Source: Verrucomicrobiota bacterium
GTDB lineage: Bacteria; Verrucomicrobiota; Verrucomicrobiia; Limisphaerales; JAIPKD01
Length of the DNA stretch: 55,239 nucleotides
Direction of reading: 5' to 3'
Assembly (NCBI GenBank): GCA_021733835.1
Contig: JAIPKD010000010.1
Location: forward strand, 1 to 55,239
Both the position numbers and the translations under genes were made by a program. Below the pieces are notes generated by a model. It was not told the DNA's origin. It saw only the letters and a list, made by a program, of their open reading frames with translations, and searched no databases. Positions 24,549-34,955 of the stretch are shown here, piece after piece (position 1 is the first letter of the stretch; every line of letters begins with the position of its first letter).

Positions 24549-25058
24549 ATGCGCGCTGAAAAACATACGATAACAAAGGAATACTTTGAGAAACTGAAGG
24601 ATTCGCCATTCTTCCTGGTGGCGGATTATCATGGACTGACTGTAAGTGAATTCTCGAATTTGCGTACGCAACTGCGTGAGTCAGAGGCCGAGATACACGT
24701 TATCAAGAATAATCTCTTCAGACTGGCTGCGAAAGATGCCGGTTTTGAGATCGAGGCCGATGAATGCAAGGGACAGCAGGCGGTTGTTACAGGTAAAAAA
24801 GATATCGCCGCCACCGCGAAGGTTCTCAAGTCTTTCCAAAGTACCAGTGAAAAGCCGAGGATGAAATTTGGATTCCTCGACGAGAAGAGATATACGACCC
24901 AGGAGTTGAGGACACTGGCCGATCTGCCGCCGATGGATGTTTTGAGAGGGCAATTACTGGCGACCATAAATGAACCGGCGACCAGGCTTGTGCGTCTGCT
25001 CAACACCCCGGGAGAAAAGATCACCAGGGCGATCAAGGCCAAGAGCGAAAAGGAGTAA
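24549..25058 (+). CDS. rplJ: 50S ribosomal protein L10
   Basis: L10 anchors L7/L12 dimers to the ribosome stalk. The 169-residue protein has the N-terminal rRNA-binding part (FFLVADYHGLTVSEFSNLRTQL, IHVIKNNLFRLAA) and a C-terminal helix that carries L12 (LARLV-type segment PATRLVRLLNTPGEKITRAI). It starts 14 bases after rplA. The gap to rplL holds two small hairpins. Confidence 0.97.
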   Translation: MRAEKHTITKEYFEKLKDSPFFLVADYHGLTVSEFSNLRTQLRESEAEIHVIKNNLFRLAAKDAGFEIEADECKGQQAVVTGKKDIAATAKVLKSFQSTSEKPRMKFGFLDEKRYTTQELRTLADLPPMDVLRGQLLATINEPATRLVRLLNTPGEKITRAIKAKSEKE

Positions 25059-25080
25059 GACCGGAATCGAACTTGCGTAT

Positions 25081-25138
25081 TCCGCTGATTAGTGCGGATA
25101 CATGGATTTTTTGGATTTGCCCGTCGCAACGCGACGGG
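25081..25138 (+). promoter_or_regulatory. Two hairpins between rplJ and rplL
   Basis: Hairpin 1 has arms TCCGC (25081-25085) and GCGGA (25094-25098). Hairpin 2 is a perfect 8-bp stem, CCCGTCGC (25120-25127) and GCGACGGG (25131-25138), with an AAC loop. No T-run follows. They may set rplL mRNA level or stability, since L12 is needed in several copies per L10. This role is inferred. Confidence 0.5.
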
Positions 25139-25254
25139 TGGAAAATGAATGAGTCGGGAAAAAAATATAGTTAATTAGAGAAAGAATTGTCGGTCCGGCG
25201 GCCCCCGGCTTAATTCATCCGAGGCTTCGGATGGCGACGATACTGAAAGGACAT

Positions 25255-25638
25255 ATGGCTGATTTAGAAGCGATTGTTGAACAGTTGAGTAAGTTGACGG
25301 TGATTGAAGCCGCTGAGTTGGTGAAGAAACTCGAAGAAACTTGGGGCGTCAGCGCCGCTGCGCCGGTAGCTGCCGTAGCCGCACCTGGTGGCGGCGGTGC
25401 CGCAGCGGCGGAAGAAGAGAAGACGGAATTTGATGTTGTATTGGCATCATACCCCGCAGATAAGAAGATCGCAACAATTAAGGCGATGAGAGAGATCAAG
25501 AGCGGACTCGGATTGGCGGAGGCCAAGAAATTGGTTGAAGGCGCACCCGGCCCAATTCTTGAAGGCGTGCCTAAGGAAGAAGCCGAGGCAGCCAAGAAGA
25601 AGCTGGAAGATGCCGGCGCCAAAGTCGAGGTTAAGTAA
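25255..25638 (+). CDS. rplL: 50S ribosomal protein L7/L12
   Basis: The flexible stalk protein that recruits translation GTPases. The 127-residue protein has a dimerising N-domain ([21 protein letters not shown]), an Ala/Gly hinge (about residues 35-55) and the globular C-domain ([34 protein letters not shown]). ATG 25255 is chosen over the open frame at 25231 because AAAGG (25246-25250) precedes it and MADLEAIV matches the family start. Confidence 0.98.
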   Translation: MADLEAIVEQLSKLTVIEAAELVKKLEETWGVSAAAPVAAVAAPGGGGAAAAEEEKTEFDVVLASYPADKKIATIKAMREIKSGLGLAEAKKLVEGAPGPILEGVPKEEAEAAKKKLEDAGAKVEVK

Positions 25639-25660
25639 CAGAACTGACCGAACAAATATA

Positions 25661-25689
25661 ACGGACGGCGTGTGCAATACGCCGTCCGT
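25661..25689 (+). terminator. Strong hairpin between rplL and rpoB (attenuator or processing site)
   Basis: An 11-bp perfect stem, ACGGACGGCGT (25661-25671) with ACGCCGTCCGT (25679-25689), loop GTGCAAT, lies 22 bases after the rplL stop. There is no T-run after it, so it is not a classic terminator. In E. coli the same gap holds an attenuator and an RNase III site that lower rpoBC expression; the same job is likely here. Confidence 0.6.
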
Positions 25690-25786
25690 GACATGATACT
25701 AACGTAACAAAGCGGTGGGATTTCTGCCGCCGTATATAATTAAAATTTGACTTCCGGCTTTCCGGTGAGAGGTTGATTAGATGCAG

Positions 25787-25816
25787 GCACGTTCCTTTAT
25801 AAGGAGCGCGAGGTGC
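25787..25816 (+). other. Second hairpin upstream of rpoB
   Basis: CGTTCCTT (25790-25797) pairs with AAGGAGCG (25801-25808) with one G-T wobble and a TAT loop. GCA/TGC ends extend it across a bulge. It hides an AAGGAG that is not near any start codon, and may be part of the rpoB leader fold. Confidence 0.4.
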
Positions 25817-25892
25817 TTGTTCTGTTTTTATTTCAAAAGGGTGGGGAAACCCATGGGAAAAAGGGTACACAGTCCTAATAATTGAGGTTCAC

Positions 25893-28800
25893 ATGCCACT
25901 GAAGACTCCAGAGCGAATTAATTTCGGCAAGATTAAGGAAATAATTTCACCAGCGAACCTGATCGAATTGCAGATAAATTCCTACGAGGAATTTTTGCAG
26001 TCGCAGGTTCCAACTGGCAAACGTGAAAAGATCGGGCTTCAAGCCGTGCTTTCCGAGGTGTTCCCTATAGAAAGTTACGACGGCAAGATCGTTTTGGACT
26101 TTCGAAGTTATGAAATAGGAGAGGCAAAACATTCGTGGCTGGAATGCCTGCGTGAAGGCATTACCTACGCCGCGCCCTTGCACGTTACTTTCGTGTTGAA
26201 GGATGAAACAGGGACGAAAGAAGAGAAGGTGTTCATGGGTGAGCTTCCCATGATGACGCCGCAGGGTACTTTTGTAGTCAATGGCGCCGAACGCGTTGTG
26301 GTAAGTCAGCTCCATCGTTCTCCCGGTATTTCCTACGAAGCGACACAACATCCTAACGGGCGGATTCTACATTCGTTCAGGATCATACCTGACAGGGGAT
26401 CGTGGTTCGAGGCGCAATTCGACACGAACGATCTATTATACGTCTATCTTGATAGGAAGAGGAGGAGACGTAAATTCCTTATAACCACATTTTTCCGTGC
26501 ATTGGGTTACGGCAGTGACGCCGAGGTTCTGAAACTCTTCTACAAGCTCGAGGAGATGACGATAAAACAGGCCGAGGGCCTGGAAGACCTACAGAACTGG
26601 GTGCTTGTAGAGGACGCGGTTGACCCGGACGCCGGGATAGTGGTGGCAAGGGCGTTTGAGCCTCTGTCCAAGGCTGTCTTGAAACAGATCGCCGAGCTGG
26701 GTGTCAAGAAGATTCGAATAGTCGATACCAGCATTGACGAAGGTATCATTATTAAGTGTATCAAGAAGGACCCCGCCAAGAACGAGGAAGAGGCGCTTAA
26801 GGATATTTACCGCCGGCTTCGTCCGGGAGACCCGCCGACGGCTGCCAACGCAAAGGCGCTGATCAAACGCTTGTTCTTTGATCCTAAGCGTTACGACCTC
26901 GGGCGGGTGGGGCGCTATAAGATAAACCAGAAACTCGGACAGGATTATGAAGGCGATGAACGTATTCTTCGTAATGATGACATTGTCTTAGCGACAAAAT
27001 ACCTCCTGAAACTGAAGAGGGGCGAAGGGACGATCGATGATATTGATCATCTTGGCAGTCGCCGTATACGCACGGTGGGTGAACTTCTTTCGAATCAGTG
27101 CAGGGTCGGTCTGGCGCGCACCGAAAGGCTGGTCAAGGAGCGTATGACACTTTTTGATCAGGGGCTGGAGAAGATGACACCACAAAGGCTGGTCAATCCA
27201 AAGGCGCTTGCCGCCGTTATTCGAGACTTTTTCGGGAGAAGCCAGTTGTCGCAATTCATGGATCAGATAAATCCGTTGGCGGAAATGACGCATAAGCGGC
27301 GGCTTTCGGCCTTAGGCCCGGGTGGATTATCTCGAGAACGTGCCGGATTCGAGGTGCGCGACGTTCATAACTCACACTATGGCCGGATTTGTCCGATCGA
27401 AACACCGGAAGGCCCCAATATCGGTCTGATCGCTTCTATGGCGACATTCGCGCGGGTCAACAAGTTCGGATTCATCGAAACACCATACCGAAAAGTTGTT
27501 AACGGCCGTGTGACCGAGCAAGTCGATTACCTCACGGCGGATCGCGAGGAATCATATATAATCGCACAGGCGAATGCGCCCATTGGCGATAAAGGAAAAT
27601 TCCTGGCGGATGCAGTCATGTGCCGCTGCAGAGGTGACTTTGTGGAAGTTGAGCCGGCTAAGATTGATTACATGGATGTGTCGCCGAAGCAGCTGGTGTC
27701 AGTGGCCGCCGGGCTTATACCGTTTCTTGAGCATGACGACGCTAATCGCGCATTGATGGGCTCGAACATGCAACGCCAAGCGGTACCGTTGGTCGCGACA
27801 GAGGAACCGTTTGTGGCGACGGGACTGGAAGAGCGTGTGGCCAGGGATTCACTTGCCGTGACCTCTGCGGACAGCCCGGGCAAGGTCGCCTCGGTGGGCG
27901 GCAACCGGATCATTGTTACACGTGACGGTAAATTGCCCGAGGGCAGGAGAAGACTGAAGCATGATCCCGAAAAGGGCATTTGGATTTACGAACTCCGAAA
28001 GTTCATGCGTTCCAACGCCGCAACCTGCGTAAACCAGAAGGCGCTTGTCGCTAAAGGTGATACGGTCAAGAAAGGCCAGATAATCGCCGACGGACCATGC
28101 ACACGCGGCGGCGAGCTGGCGCTTGGACGCAATATCCTCTGCGCCTTCATGCCGTGGAATGGGTATAACTTTGAGGACGCTATACTGATCAGTGAGCGCC
28201 TGGTTAAGGACGATGTTTACACCTCCATTCATGTAGATGAATTCGAGATCGGCGCACGTGACACGAAGCTCGGACCTGAAGAAATTACACGTGACATACC
28301 GAATTTAGGTGAAGAAGCACTAAAAGACCTAGGCCCAGACGGCGTGATTAGAGTAGGCGCGGAGGTCAAGCCGGGTGATATCCTCGTGGGCAAGATTACC
28401 CCGAAGAGCGAAACAGAACTTGCGCCGGAGGAGCGGTTGCTAAGGGCTATCTTCGGCGAAAAGGCCGCGGATGTGAAAGATACCTCACTACGTGTGCCTT
28501 CCGGTACTTACGGGATAGTGATGGACGTTAAGGTTTCCGCTAAAAAGGAAATCGAAAAAATGACCAAGACTGTTTCACCGGCTGAGGCGAAAAAACATGG
28601 AAAGCAGATTCAGGATGAGTACAAAGCGAAAAACGACGAGTTGCGAACGCATCTGACCGACTCGTTGAGTAATATTCTCCTGGGCGAGAAAATACCTCTA
28701 GAGGTGGTGAATTCGGAGACGGGCGAGATTATTATTCCAGCCAATCGAAAGATAACGAAAACACTGCTGCGTAAGCTCGCCTCTGTATATGATAGGATCG

Positions 28801-29711
28801 AGATCGATCCGTCGCCTATCCGGAACAAGATTAACGAGATAATCAGTGTCTATAAACGGAAGTTCGACGAACTTCAGCTCCATTACGATGAAGAGCTTGA
28901 TCGTATTGAGGCCGGCGATGACGTGGACCCCGGAATTATCAAATCCGTTAAGGTCTATGTGGCTACCAAGCGCAGGTTGGCCGTCGGTGACAAGATGGCC
29001 GGACGTCATGGAAACAAGGGTGTGGTGGCAAAGATAATGCCCGAGGAGGACATGCCGTTCTTGGCGGACGGTACCCCTGTGGATATCGCATTAAACCCGC
29101 TCGGCGTGCCGTCTCGTATGAATGTCGGACAGGTGTTGGAAACACACCTTGGTTGGGCCGCCAAGCAGCTTAACATGAGGTTCAGTACGCCGGTTTTCGA
29201 CGGCATCAAGGAAGCCGATATTCGTGAATACATGAGAAAAGCAGGCCTGCCGGAACACGGTAAAGTAGAATTGTTCGATGGTAGAACGGGCGAACCGTTC
29301 GACCAGGAAGTCGTGGTTGGTTACATTTATATGATGAAGCTCGGCCATCTGGTTGCCGACAAAATTCATGCAAGGGCCGTAGGCCCGTATTCACTTGTCA
29401 CTCAACAGCCGTTGGGTGGCAAGGCGCAGTACGGCGGTCAGCGCTTCGGCGAAATGGAAGTCTGGGCCATGGAAGCTTACGGCGCGGCATACACGTTGCA
29501 GGAACTCCTTACTGTGAAGTCCGACGACGTTCAGGGACGGACACGCATTTATGAAAGCATCGTTAAAGGTGATAATTCGCTCGATGCCGGCGTGCCCGAG
29601 TCATTCAATGTCCTGGTCAAGGAGATGCAATCACTAGGCCTGGATGTCAGGGTAGGATACAGTAATTCGGACGACGAGGTAACGCCCGAATCATTGGATG
29701 TTCTTGCATAA
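25893..29711 (+). CDS. rpoB: RNA polymerase beta subunit
   Basis: The 1272-residue catalytic subunit of RNA polymerase. Core motifs are intact: the rifampicin pocket ([19 protein letters not shown], then [10 protein letters not shown], with the Ser of the SALGPGG segment that is often changed in resistance), [17 protein letters not shown], the [14 protein letters not shown] region, [13 protein letters not shown] and a C-terminal [19 protein letters not shown]. The length lies between B. subtilis and E. coli. It starts 254 bases after rplL and is followed by rpoC after 36 bases. Nothing suggests rifampicin resistance. Confidence 0.99.
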   Translation: MPLKTPERINFGKIKEIISPANLIELQINSYEEFLQSQVPTGKREKIGLQAVLSEVFPIESYDGKIVLDFRSYEIGEAKHSWLECLREGITYAAPLHVTFVLKDETGTKEEKVFMGELPMMTPQGTFVVNGAERVVVSQLHRSPGISYEATQHPNGRILHSFRIIPDRGSWFEAQFDTNDLLYVYLDRKRRRRKFLITTFFRALGYGSDAEVLKLFYKLEEMTIKQAEGLEDLQNWVLVEDAVDPDAGIVVARAFEPLSKAVLKQIAELGVKKIRIVDTSIDEGIIIKCIKKDPAKNEEEALKDIYRRLRPGDPPTAANAKALIKRLFFDPKRYDLGRVGRYKINQKLGQDYEGDERILRNDDIVLATKYLLKLKRGEGTIDDIDHLGSRRIRTVGELLSNQCRVGLARTERLVKERMTLFDQGLEKMTPQRLVNPKALAAVIRDFFGRSQLSQFMDQINPLAEMTHKRRLSALGPGGLSRERAGFEVRDVHNSHYGRICPIETPEGPNIGLIASMATFARVNKFGFIETPYRKVVNGRVTEQVDYLTADREESYIIAQANAPIGDKGKFLADAVMCRCRGDFVEVEPAKIDYMDVSPKQLVSVAAGLIPFLEHDDANRALMGSNMQRQAVPLVATEEPFVATGLEERVARDSLAVTSADSPGKVASVGGNRIIVTRDGKLPEGRRRLKHDPEKGIWIYELRKFMRSNAATCVNQKALVAKGDTVKKGQIIADGPCTRGGELALGRNILCAFMPWNGYNFEDAILISERLVKDDVYTSIHVDEFEIGARDTKLGPEEITRDIPNLGEEALKDLGPDGVIRVGAEVKPGDILVGKITPKSETELAPEERLLRAIFGEKAADVKDTSLRVPSGTYGIVMDVKVSAKKEIEKMTKTVSPAEAKKHGKQIQDEYKAKNDELRTHLTDSLSNILLGEKIPLEVVNSETGEIIIPANRKITKTLLRKLASVYDRIEIDPSPIRNKINEIISVYKRKFDELQLHYDEELDRIEAGDDVDPGIIKSVKVYVATKRRLAVGDKMAGRHGNKGVVAKIMPEEDMPFLADGTPVDIALNPLGVPSRMNVGQVLETHLGWAAKQLNMRFSTPVFDGIKEADIREYMRKAGLPEHGKVELFDGRTGEPFDQEVVVGYIYMMKLGHLVADKIHARAVGPYSLVTQQPLGGKAQYGGQRFGEMEVWAMEAYGAAYTLQELLTVKSDDVQGRTRIYESIVKGDNSLDAGVPESFNVLVKEMQSLGLDVRVGYSNSDDEVTPESLDVLA

Positions 29712-29747
29712 GGAATCAAAAATTATTTGCTTTTTAGATAAAGAAAT

Positions 29748-32700
29748 ATGCTTAGTACAAAAGAAAGCACTCGCGAATTACTAGGTCTGGAAAAAGTGAA
29801 CCTGGTGGACTATCTGTCCATCTCGGTAGCTGCACCGGACACAATACGTTCCTGGTCCAAGGGTGAGATTAAGAATCCGGAGACAATCAATTACAGGACG
29901 TTCAAGCCGGAAAAAGGCGGCCTGTTTTGCGAGCGTATTTTCGGCCCGGTAAAAGACTGGGAATGCTCTTGTGGTAAGTACAAGAGAATCAAGCATCGTG
30001 GTGTTGTTTGCGACAGGTGCGGTGTGGAGGTGACACTTTCAAGAGTCCGCCGGGAGCGGATGGGGCATATTGAACTTGCCGTTCCTCTATCACATATTTG
30101 GTTCTTCAAATGTATGCCGTCCAGGATGGGATTGATCTTGGATATGACCGCCAGAGAGTTGGAGAGGGTGATTTATTACGAGGACTACATGGTAATAAAT
30201 CCGGGCCATACGCCGCTGAAGCAGCATCAGCTCCTGAGCGAATTGGAATACAGAGAGGCGAGGGAGACGTACGGCAGCGACTCGTTTGTTGCCAAGATGG
30301 GCGCCGAGGCCGTAAGTGAAGCCTTGTCCAAGGTAGACCTCAAGGCTCAAGTAAACGAGCTTCAGGTCGCGATGGACGAGACGCGAAGTAAGCAGGTTAA
30401 AAAGAAGCTTGCCAAGCGGATAAAGATAATCCAGGGATTTATTTCTTCCAAGAGCCGGCCTGACTGGATGATCCTGACGGTATTACCTGTTATACCACCT
30501 GACTTACGTCCGCTCGTCCCGTTGGAAGGTGGCAGGTTTGCGACTTCAGACCTTAACGATCTGTACCGGCGCGTTATTAACAGGAATAACCGCCTCAAAA
30601 ACCTGCTCCAGCTTAAGACGCCGGACGTTATTATTCGCAACGAAAAGCGGATGCTCCAGGAGGCGGTCGATGCGCTCCTCGACAACGGCCGTCACGGCCG
30701 CGCCGTTACAGGCGCGGGCAACCGCCCGCTGAAATCGCTCAGCGATACACTCAAGGGCAAGAGCGGACGGTTTAGGCAAAACTTGCTCGGCAAACGCGTT
30801 GATTACTCCGGGCGGTCGGTCATCGTCATCGGTCCCGAACTGAAGTTGAATCAATGCGGCCTGCCGAAGAAAATGGCGCTGGTATTATTTGAGCCTTTTA
30901 TCATCCGCAGACTCAAGGAACTCGGGTATGTGCATACCGTGCGTTCCGCCAAGAAGATGATCGAACGCCAGGCGCGTGAAGTCTGGGACGTACTTGAAGA
31001 AGTCACCAAGAATCACCCCGTACTCCTGAACCGCGCGCCCACCCTGCACCGATTGTCGATCCAGGCATTCGAACCGGTTCTGATCGAGGGGGAAGCCATC
31101 CGCATCCATCCTTTGGTTTGTACGGCTTATAACGCTGATTTCGACGGCGATCAAATGGCCGTGCATGTGCCGTTGTCCACCGAATCACAGTTGGAAGCGA
31201 AACTGCTGATGATGTCGACCAATAACATCTTCAGTCCTTCCAGCGGGCGTCCCATTATGACGCCGAGTCAGGATATTACACTTGGATGTTATTACCTGAC
31301 TGTAAGTCCGCGTGAGGAAACCAATTCCAAGAAGAAGCCGCGTATCAAGCTTTTTGCTTCCAAGGCAGAGGCGATATTCGCTTACATGGAAGGTGACATC
31401 AAGACGCACGATTGGATTTATCTCAAGAATCCGGATTACGGACATGAGACGCCGTTTGGCGTTTCGGATGAAAAGGTAATCAAGACCACCGTCGGTCGCG
31501 TGTTCTTCAGCGAGATTTGGCCTGAAGAGCTCGGATTCCCGAATCAGATAATGGGCAAGTCCCGGCTCGGCGAGCATATCTGGCAGTGTTATAAGTACTG
31601 CGGTCACCAGAAGACAGTGGAAACCTTGGATAAACTCAAGGAAATGGGTTTCAAAGAGGCGACGCGTGCGGGTGTATCGATCGGTATCGATGATATGATC
31701 ATTCCCCCCGAAAAGCAAGCCGAGATCGAGAAGTCCAAGAAATTAGTTGCAGAAGTTGAAAAACAATATCGCCGCGGCGTCATTACACCGGGTGAAAGAT
31801 ACAACAAGATTGTGGATATCTGGACGCATTGCACCGACCAGATAGCCAACGTCATGCTTCGCACCATGTACCATAACCAGGGCAAAAAGGAATACAATCC
31901 GCTTTGGCTGATGGTCGACTCGGGCGCTCGCGGTAACAGACAACAGGTGCGTCAGCTGGCGGGACTCCGCGGCTTGATGGCGCGACCGTCGGGTGACATT
32001 ATCGAGAAGCCCATTCTTTCCAACTTCCGCGAAGGCCTAACCGTCTTGGAATACTTCATCTCCACGCACGGCGCCCGAAAGGGACTGGCCGATACAGCGC
32101 TGAAGACGGCCGACTCGGGTTATCTAACGCGTAAGCTCGTGGATGTAGCTCAGGATGTCATAGTGCAGGAACTGGATTGCGGCACCACGAACGGCGTTTG
32201 GGTGCAAGCCATTCAAGAGGGCGAGGAGGTCATTGTAAAACTCAGCGAGAGAATCGTCGGCCGTGTCGCCTGCGACGATATCGTGAACCCGCTCGACAAG
32301 AAACTGATCGTCAAGGCCAATGAGGAAATCGATGAGGTTAAAGCAAAGGAGATAGAAGATTCGCCCATCGAGCGCGTACGGATACGATCGGCGCTGACAT
32401 GTGAAACGAAGCGCGGCGTGTGCGTCGGCTGCTATGGTAGTAACCTCGCCACCGGTGAGGACGTCAAGATCGGTGAAGCCGTCGGCATTATCGCCGCTCA
32501 ATCCATCGGCGAACCCGGCACGCAGCTGACCATGCGTACCTTTCACATCGGCGGAACGGCGTCGCAGACGTTTAAGCAACCGCAGATTAAGGCCAAGAAT
32601 ACGGGTTTCCTGAAGTACCACGATTTACGGCTCGTCACACTCGGCGACGGCAACAGCATCGTTCTCAACAAGAACGGCAGCGTGGCGATCCTTGATGAAA

Positions 32701-33902
32701 GCGGCCGCGAATTGGAAACACATAACCTGGTAGTGGGCTCGATCATTTCCGTGCCCGACGGCGGACGCGTCAAGGCCAACGAGACCTTCGTCCAGTGGGA
32801 CCCGTATAACGTGCCGATCCTTTCCGAAAAGGCTGGGCGTATCCAGTTCCAGGACATCATTGAAGGTGTTACGATGAAACAGGAGGTGGACGAAATAACC
32901 GCCCAGGAAGCAATGGTTATTATCGAACATAAGGAAGACCTTCACCCGCAAATCAATATTATAGACGACGATGGAAATATCGTTTCAAACTACGCCATCC
33001 CATCGGCGGCGCACGTAGTCGTTAAGGAAGACCAGGAAATCGATGCCGGTACGTTGATAGCCAAGACGCCGCGAAAGATTTCCAAGACCAAGGACATCAC
33101 CGGTGGTTTGCCGCGTGTTGCCGAGCTTTTCGAGGCGCGGCGCCCCAAGGATGCCGCCGAGATTTCTAAGATCGACGGCATAGTCGATTTCGGTCCGACC
33201 GTAAGAGGCAAGCGCTCGATTGTGATCAAGGACCCGGTGACAGGGTTCCAGGAAGAGCACCCCGTCCCCATTGGAAAACACATCATTGTGTTTAAGGGCG
33301 ATGTGGTCAAGAAAGGGCAGCAGCTTACCGAAGGCCCGGTCGTTCCGCACGAGATATTGGATGTCTGCGGCCCGCAGGAATTACAGGAGCACTTGGTCAA
33401 TGAAGTCCAGGAGGTATACAGACTGCAGGGCGTTGCGATTAACGACAAGCATGTCGAGATAATAGTGCGTCAAATGCTTCGCAAGGTGCGGATTACCGAA
33501 CCCGGCGATACGCATTTCCTCTGGGGCGAACAAGTGGATAAACTCGCCTTTGAAAAGGAGAACAAACGTGTCGATTCCCTCGGCGGCAAGCCGGCGGAGG
33601 CACAACCGGTTCTGCTCGGTATAACCAAGGCGTCGCTGGAGACGGAAAGCTTCCTCAGTGCCGCATCGTTCCAGGACACAACGCGTGTTCTTACCGAAGC
33701 GGCCACAATAGGACGAATTGATCTCTTGCGTGGTTTCAAAGAAAACGTTATCATGGGTCACATCATACCGGCGGGTACCGGTTTTATCCATCACAGGAAA
33801 GGGAAGGCCAGGGCGCTGGTAACGCGCGAGCCGGAAAAACTCCCGGAGGAAATAGCGGATGCCGGCCAGGATGTTCAAGAGATAACACAATCGGCCGAGT
33901 AA
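29748..33902 (+). CDS. rpoC: RNA polymerase beta' subunit
   Basis: The 1384-residue subunit that carries the active-site magnesium. Visible are the N-terminal zinc site ([20 protein letters not shown]), the catalytic [12 protein letters not shown], the bridge and trigger region ([20 protein letters not shown]), and the second zinc site ([11 protein letters not shown]). It is full length and colinear with typical single-piece RpoC, not split as in cyanobacteria. A T-run directly follows the stop, with no hairpin before it, and the next gene rpsL starts 102 bases later. Confidence 0.99.
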   Translation: MLSTKESTRELLGLEKVNLVDYLSISVAAPDTIRSWSKGEIKNPETINYRTFKPEKGGLFCERIFGPVKDWECSCGKYKRIKHRGVVCDRCGVEVTLSRVRRERMGHIELAVPLSHIWFFKCMPSRMGLILDMTARELERVIYYEDYMVINPGHTPLKQHQLLSELEYREARETYGSDSFVAKMGAEAVSEALSKVDLKAQVNELQVAMDETRSKQVKKKLAKRIKIIQGFISSKSRPDWMILTVLPVIPPDLRPLVPLEGGRFATSDLNDLYRRVINRNNRLKNLLQLKTPDVIIRNEKRMLQEAVDALLDNGRHGRAVTGAGNRPLKSLSDTLKGKSGRFRQNLLGKRVDYSGRSVIVIGPELKLNQCGLPKKMALVLFEPFIIRRLKELGYVHTVRSAKKMIERQAREVWDVLEEVTKNHPVLLNRAPTLHRLSIQAFEPVLIEGEAIRIHPLVCTAYNADFDGDQMAVHVPLSTESQLEAKLLMMSTNNIFSPSSGRPIMTPSQDITLGCYYLTVSPREETNSKKKPRIKLFASKAEAIFAYMEGDIKTHDWIYLKNPDYGHETPFGVSDEKVIKTTVGRVFFSEIWPEELGFPNQIMGKSRLGEHIWQCYKYCGHQKTVETLDKLKEMGFKEATRAGVSIGIDDMIIPPEKQAEIEKSKKLVAEVEKQYRRGVITPGERYNKIVDIWTHCTDQIANVMLRTMYHNQGKKEYNPLWLMVDSGARGNRQQVRQLAGLRGLMARPSGDIIEKPILSNFREGLTVLEYFISTHGARKGLADTALKTADSGYLTRKLVDVAQDVIVQELDCGTTNGVWVQAIQEGEEVIVKLSERIVGRVACDDIVNPLDKKLIVKANEEIDEVKAKEIEDSPIERVRIRSALTCETKRGVCVGCYGSNLATGEDVKIGEAVGIIAAQSIGEPGTQLTMRTFHIGGTASQTFKQPQIKAKNTGFLKYHDLRLVTLGDGNSIVLNKNGSVAILDESGRELETHNLVVGSIISVPDGGRVKANETFVQWDPYNVPILSEKAGRIQFQDIIEGVTMKQEVDEITAQEAMVIIEHKEDLHPQINIIDDDGNIVSNYAIPSAAHVVVKEDQEIDAGTLIAKTPRKISKTKDITGGLPRVAELFEARRPKDAAEISKIDGIVDFGPTVRGKRSIVIKDPVTGFQEEHPVPIGKHIIVFKGDVVKKGQQLTEGPVVPHEILDVCGPQELQEHLVNEVQEVYRLQGVAINDKHVEIIVRQMLRKVRITEPGDTHFLWGEQVDKLAFEKENKRVDSLGGKPAEAQPVLLGITKASLETESFLSAASFQDTTRVLTEAATIGRIDLLRGFKENVIMGHIIPAGTGFIHHRKGKARALVTREPEKLPEEIADAGQDVQEITQSAE

Positions 33903-33955
33903 GTTTTTTTCAATTACCTGTTGCAATGCCGGAGTCATTTGGTAGTATGGCTAGT

Positions 33956-33979
33956 CCACTTCCCGAGTGGCTCCGGGAA
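33956..33979 (+). promoter_or_regulatory. Two mutually exclusive hairpins in the rpsL leader
   Basis: CCACT (33956-33960) can pair with AGTGG (33966-33970), or TTCCCG (33960-33965) can pair with CGGGAA (33974-33979). The two share bases and cannot form together. They sit about 25 bases before the rpsL start and its AGGA. Such an arrangement could act as a switch for the str genes, but this is inferred from pairing alone. Confidence 0.45.
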
Positions 33980-34004
33980 ATCAATTAAAACAAAATAGGA
34001 TATA

Positions 34005-34394
34005 ATGCCGACTATCAATCAGTTAGTACGTAGAGGGCGAAAGAGAATATTGCAGAAATCCAAATCGCCTGCATTGGTTGGAGCGCCTTTCCGAAGAGGT
34101 GTCTGCCTGCAGGTCATGACAAGGACGCCCAAGAAGCCTAACTCCGCTATGCGGAAGGTGGCCAAGGTGCGGTTGTCAAACGGGTACGAAGTCATTGCAT
34201 ATATACCCGACGAAGGCCATAACTTGCAGGAGCACTCGATTGTTTTGGTCAGGGGCGGCCGGGTTAAGGACTTGCCGGGCGTCCGGTATCATGTTGTCAG
34301 AGGTGCTCTCGACGCAACCGGAGTCGAAAAGCGTCGTGTCAGCAGGTCGAAATACGGTGTCAAACGCCCGAAAGATTTAAAAGCAGCTAAGTAA
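34005..34394 (+). CDS. rpsL: 30S ribosomal protein S12
   Basis: S12 lies at the decoding centre and controls accuracy. The 129-residue protein carries the conserved loop [20 protein letters not shown] and [12 protein letters not shown]; the two lysines tied to streptomycin sensitivity are both Lys, so no resistance change is seen. AGGA precedes ATG 34005 at good spacing. It heads the str segment, with rpsG 13 bases on. Confidence 0.98.
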   Translation: MPTINQLVRRGRKRILQKSKSPALVGAPFRRGVCLQVMTRTPKKPNSAMRKVAKVRLSNGYEVIAYIPDEGHNLQEHSIVLVRGGRVKDLPGVRYHVVRGALDATGVEKRRVSRSKYGVKRPKDLKAAK

Positions 34395-34407
34395 TTAATT
34401 TAAATAT

Positions 34408-34881
34408 ATGTCTCGACGACGTCGCGCAATTAAGAGGCCGGTAGGCCGTGATCCGAAATACAGCAGCGCTTTAGTAACGCGCTTGGTCAATACGGTTATG
34501 CGTTCAGGAGAAAAAAGCCTGGCGCAGCAGATCGTCTATGGATCTTTTGAGAGTATTTCAAGTAAAATGAATGACGTAGAACCGTTGGAGGTTTTCCAGC
34601 GGGCGATAGACAATGCGAAACCGAGACTGGAGGTCAAGGCGCGCAGGATCGGGGGCGCCACCTATCAGGTACCGATGGAAGTGCCGGCCGAGAGACAGAT
34701 GGCGTTGGCCTTGCGTTGGATCGTGAGGATTGCATTGGGACGAAAAGGCATGCCGATGAAAGAAGCCTTGGCAAACGAGATTATCGAGGCATCACAAGGG
34801 CAGGGAAACGCCATTAGGCGACGGGATGAAGTGCATAGAATGGCTCAGGCTAATAAGGCCTTTGCGCACTTCCGCTGGTAA
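34408..34881 (+). CDS. rpsG: 30S ribosomal protein S7
   Basis: S7 starts assembly of the 30S head and represses the str operon in E. coli. The 157-residue protein begins MSRRRRAIKRPVGRDPKY and has the VGGA/YQVP-type segment (RRIGGATYQVPMEVPAERQ) and a helical C-terminus (EVHRMAQANKAFAHFRW). No clear Shine-Dalgarno sequence precedes it. An intrinsic terminator follows. Confidence 0.98.
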   Translation: MSRRRRAIKRPVGRDPKYSSALVTRLVNTVMRSGEKSLAQQIVYGSFESISSKMNDVEPLEVFQRAIDNAKPRLEVKARRIGGATYQVPMEVPAERQMALALRWIVRIALGRKGMPMKEALANEIIEASQGQGNAIRRRDEVHRMAQANKAFAHFRW

Positions 34882-34900
34882 GGAACAATTTGGAAACTTG

Positions 34901-34936
34901 CGCCCCGTTCATAGATTCCCTCGGGGCGTTTTTATT
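34901..34936 (+). terminator. Intrinsic terminator between rpsG and fusA
   Basis: CGCCCCG (34901-34907) pairs with CGGGGCG (34922-34928), followed at once by TTTTTATT. It ends transcription of the rpsL-rpsG segment at least in part. fusA begins 20 bases later, so either read-through or a promoter inside this short gap must serve it. Confidence 0.8.
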
Positions 34937-34955
34937 GTCATAAGCGACATATATA

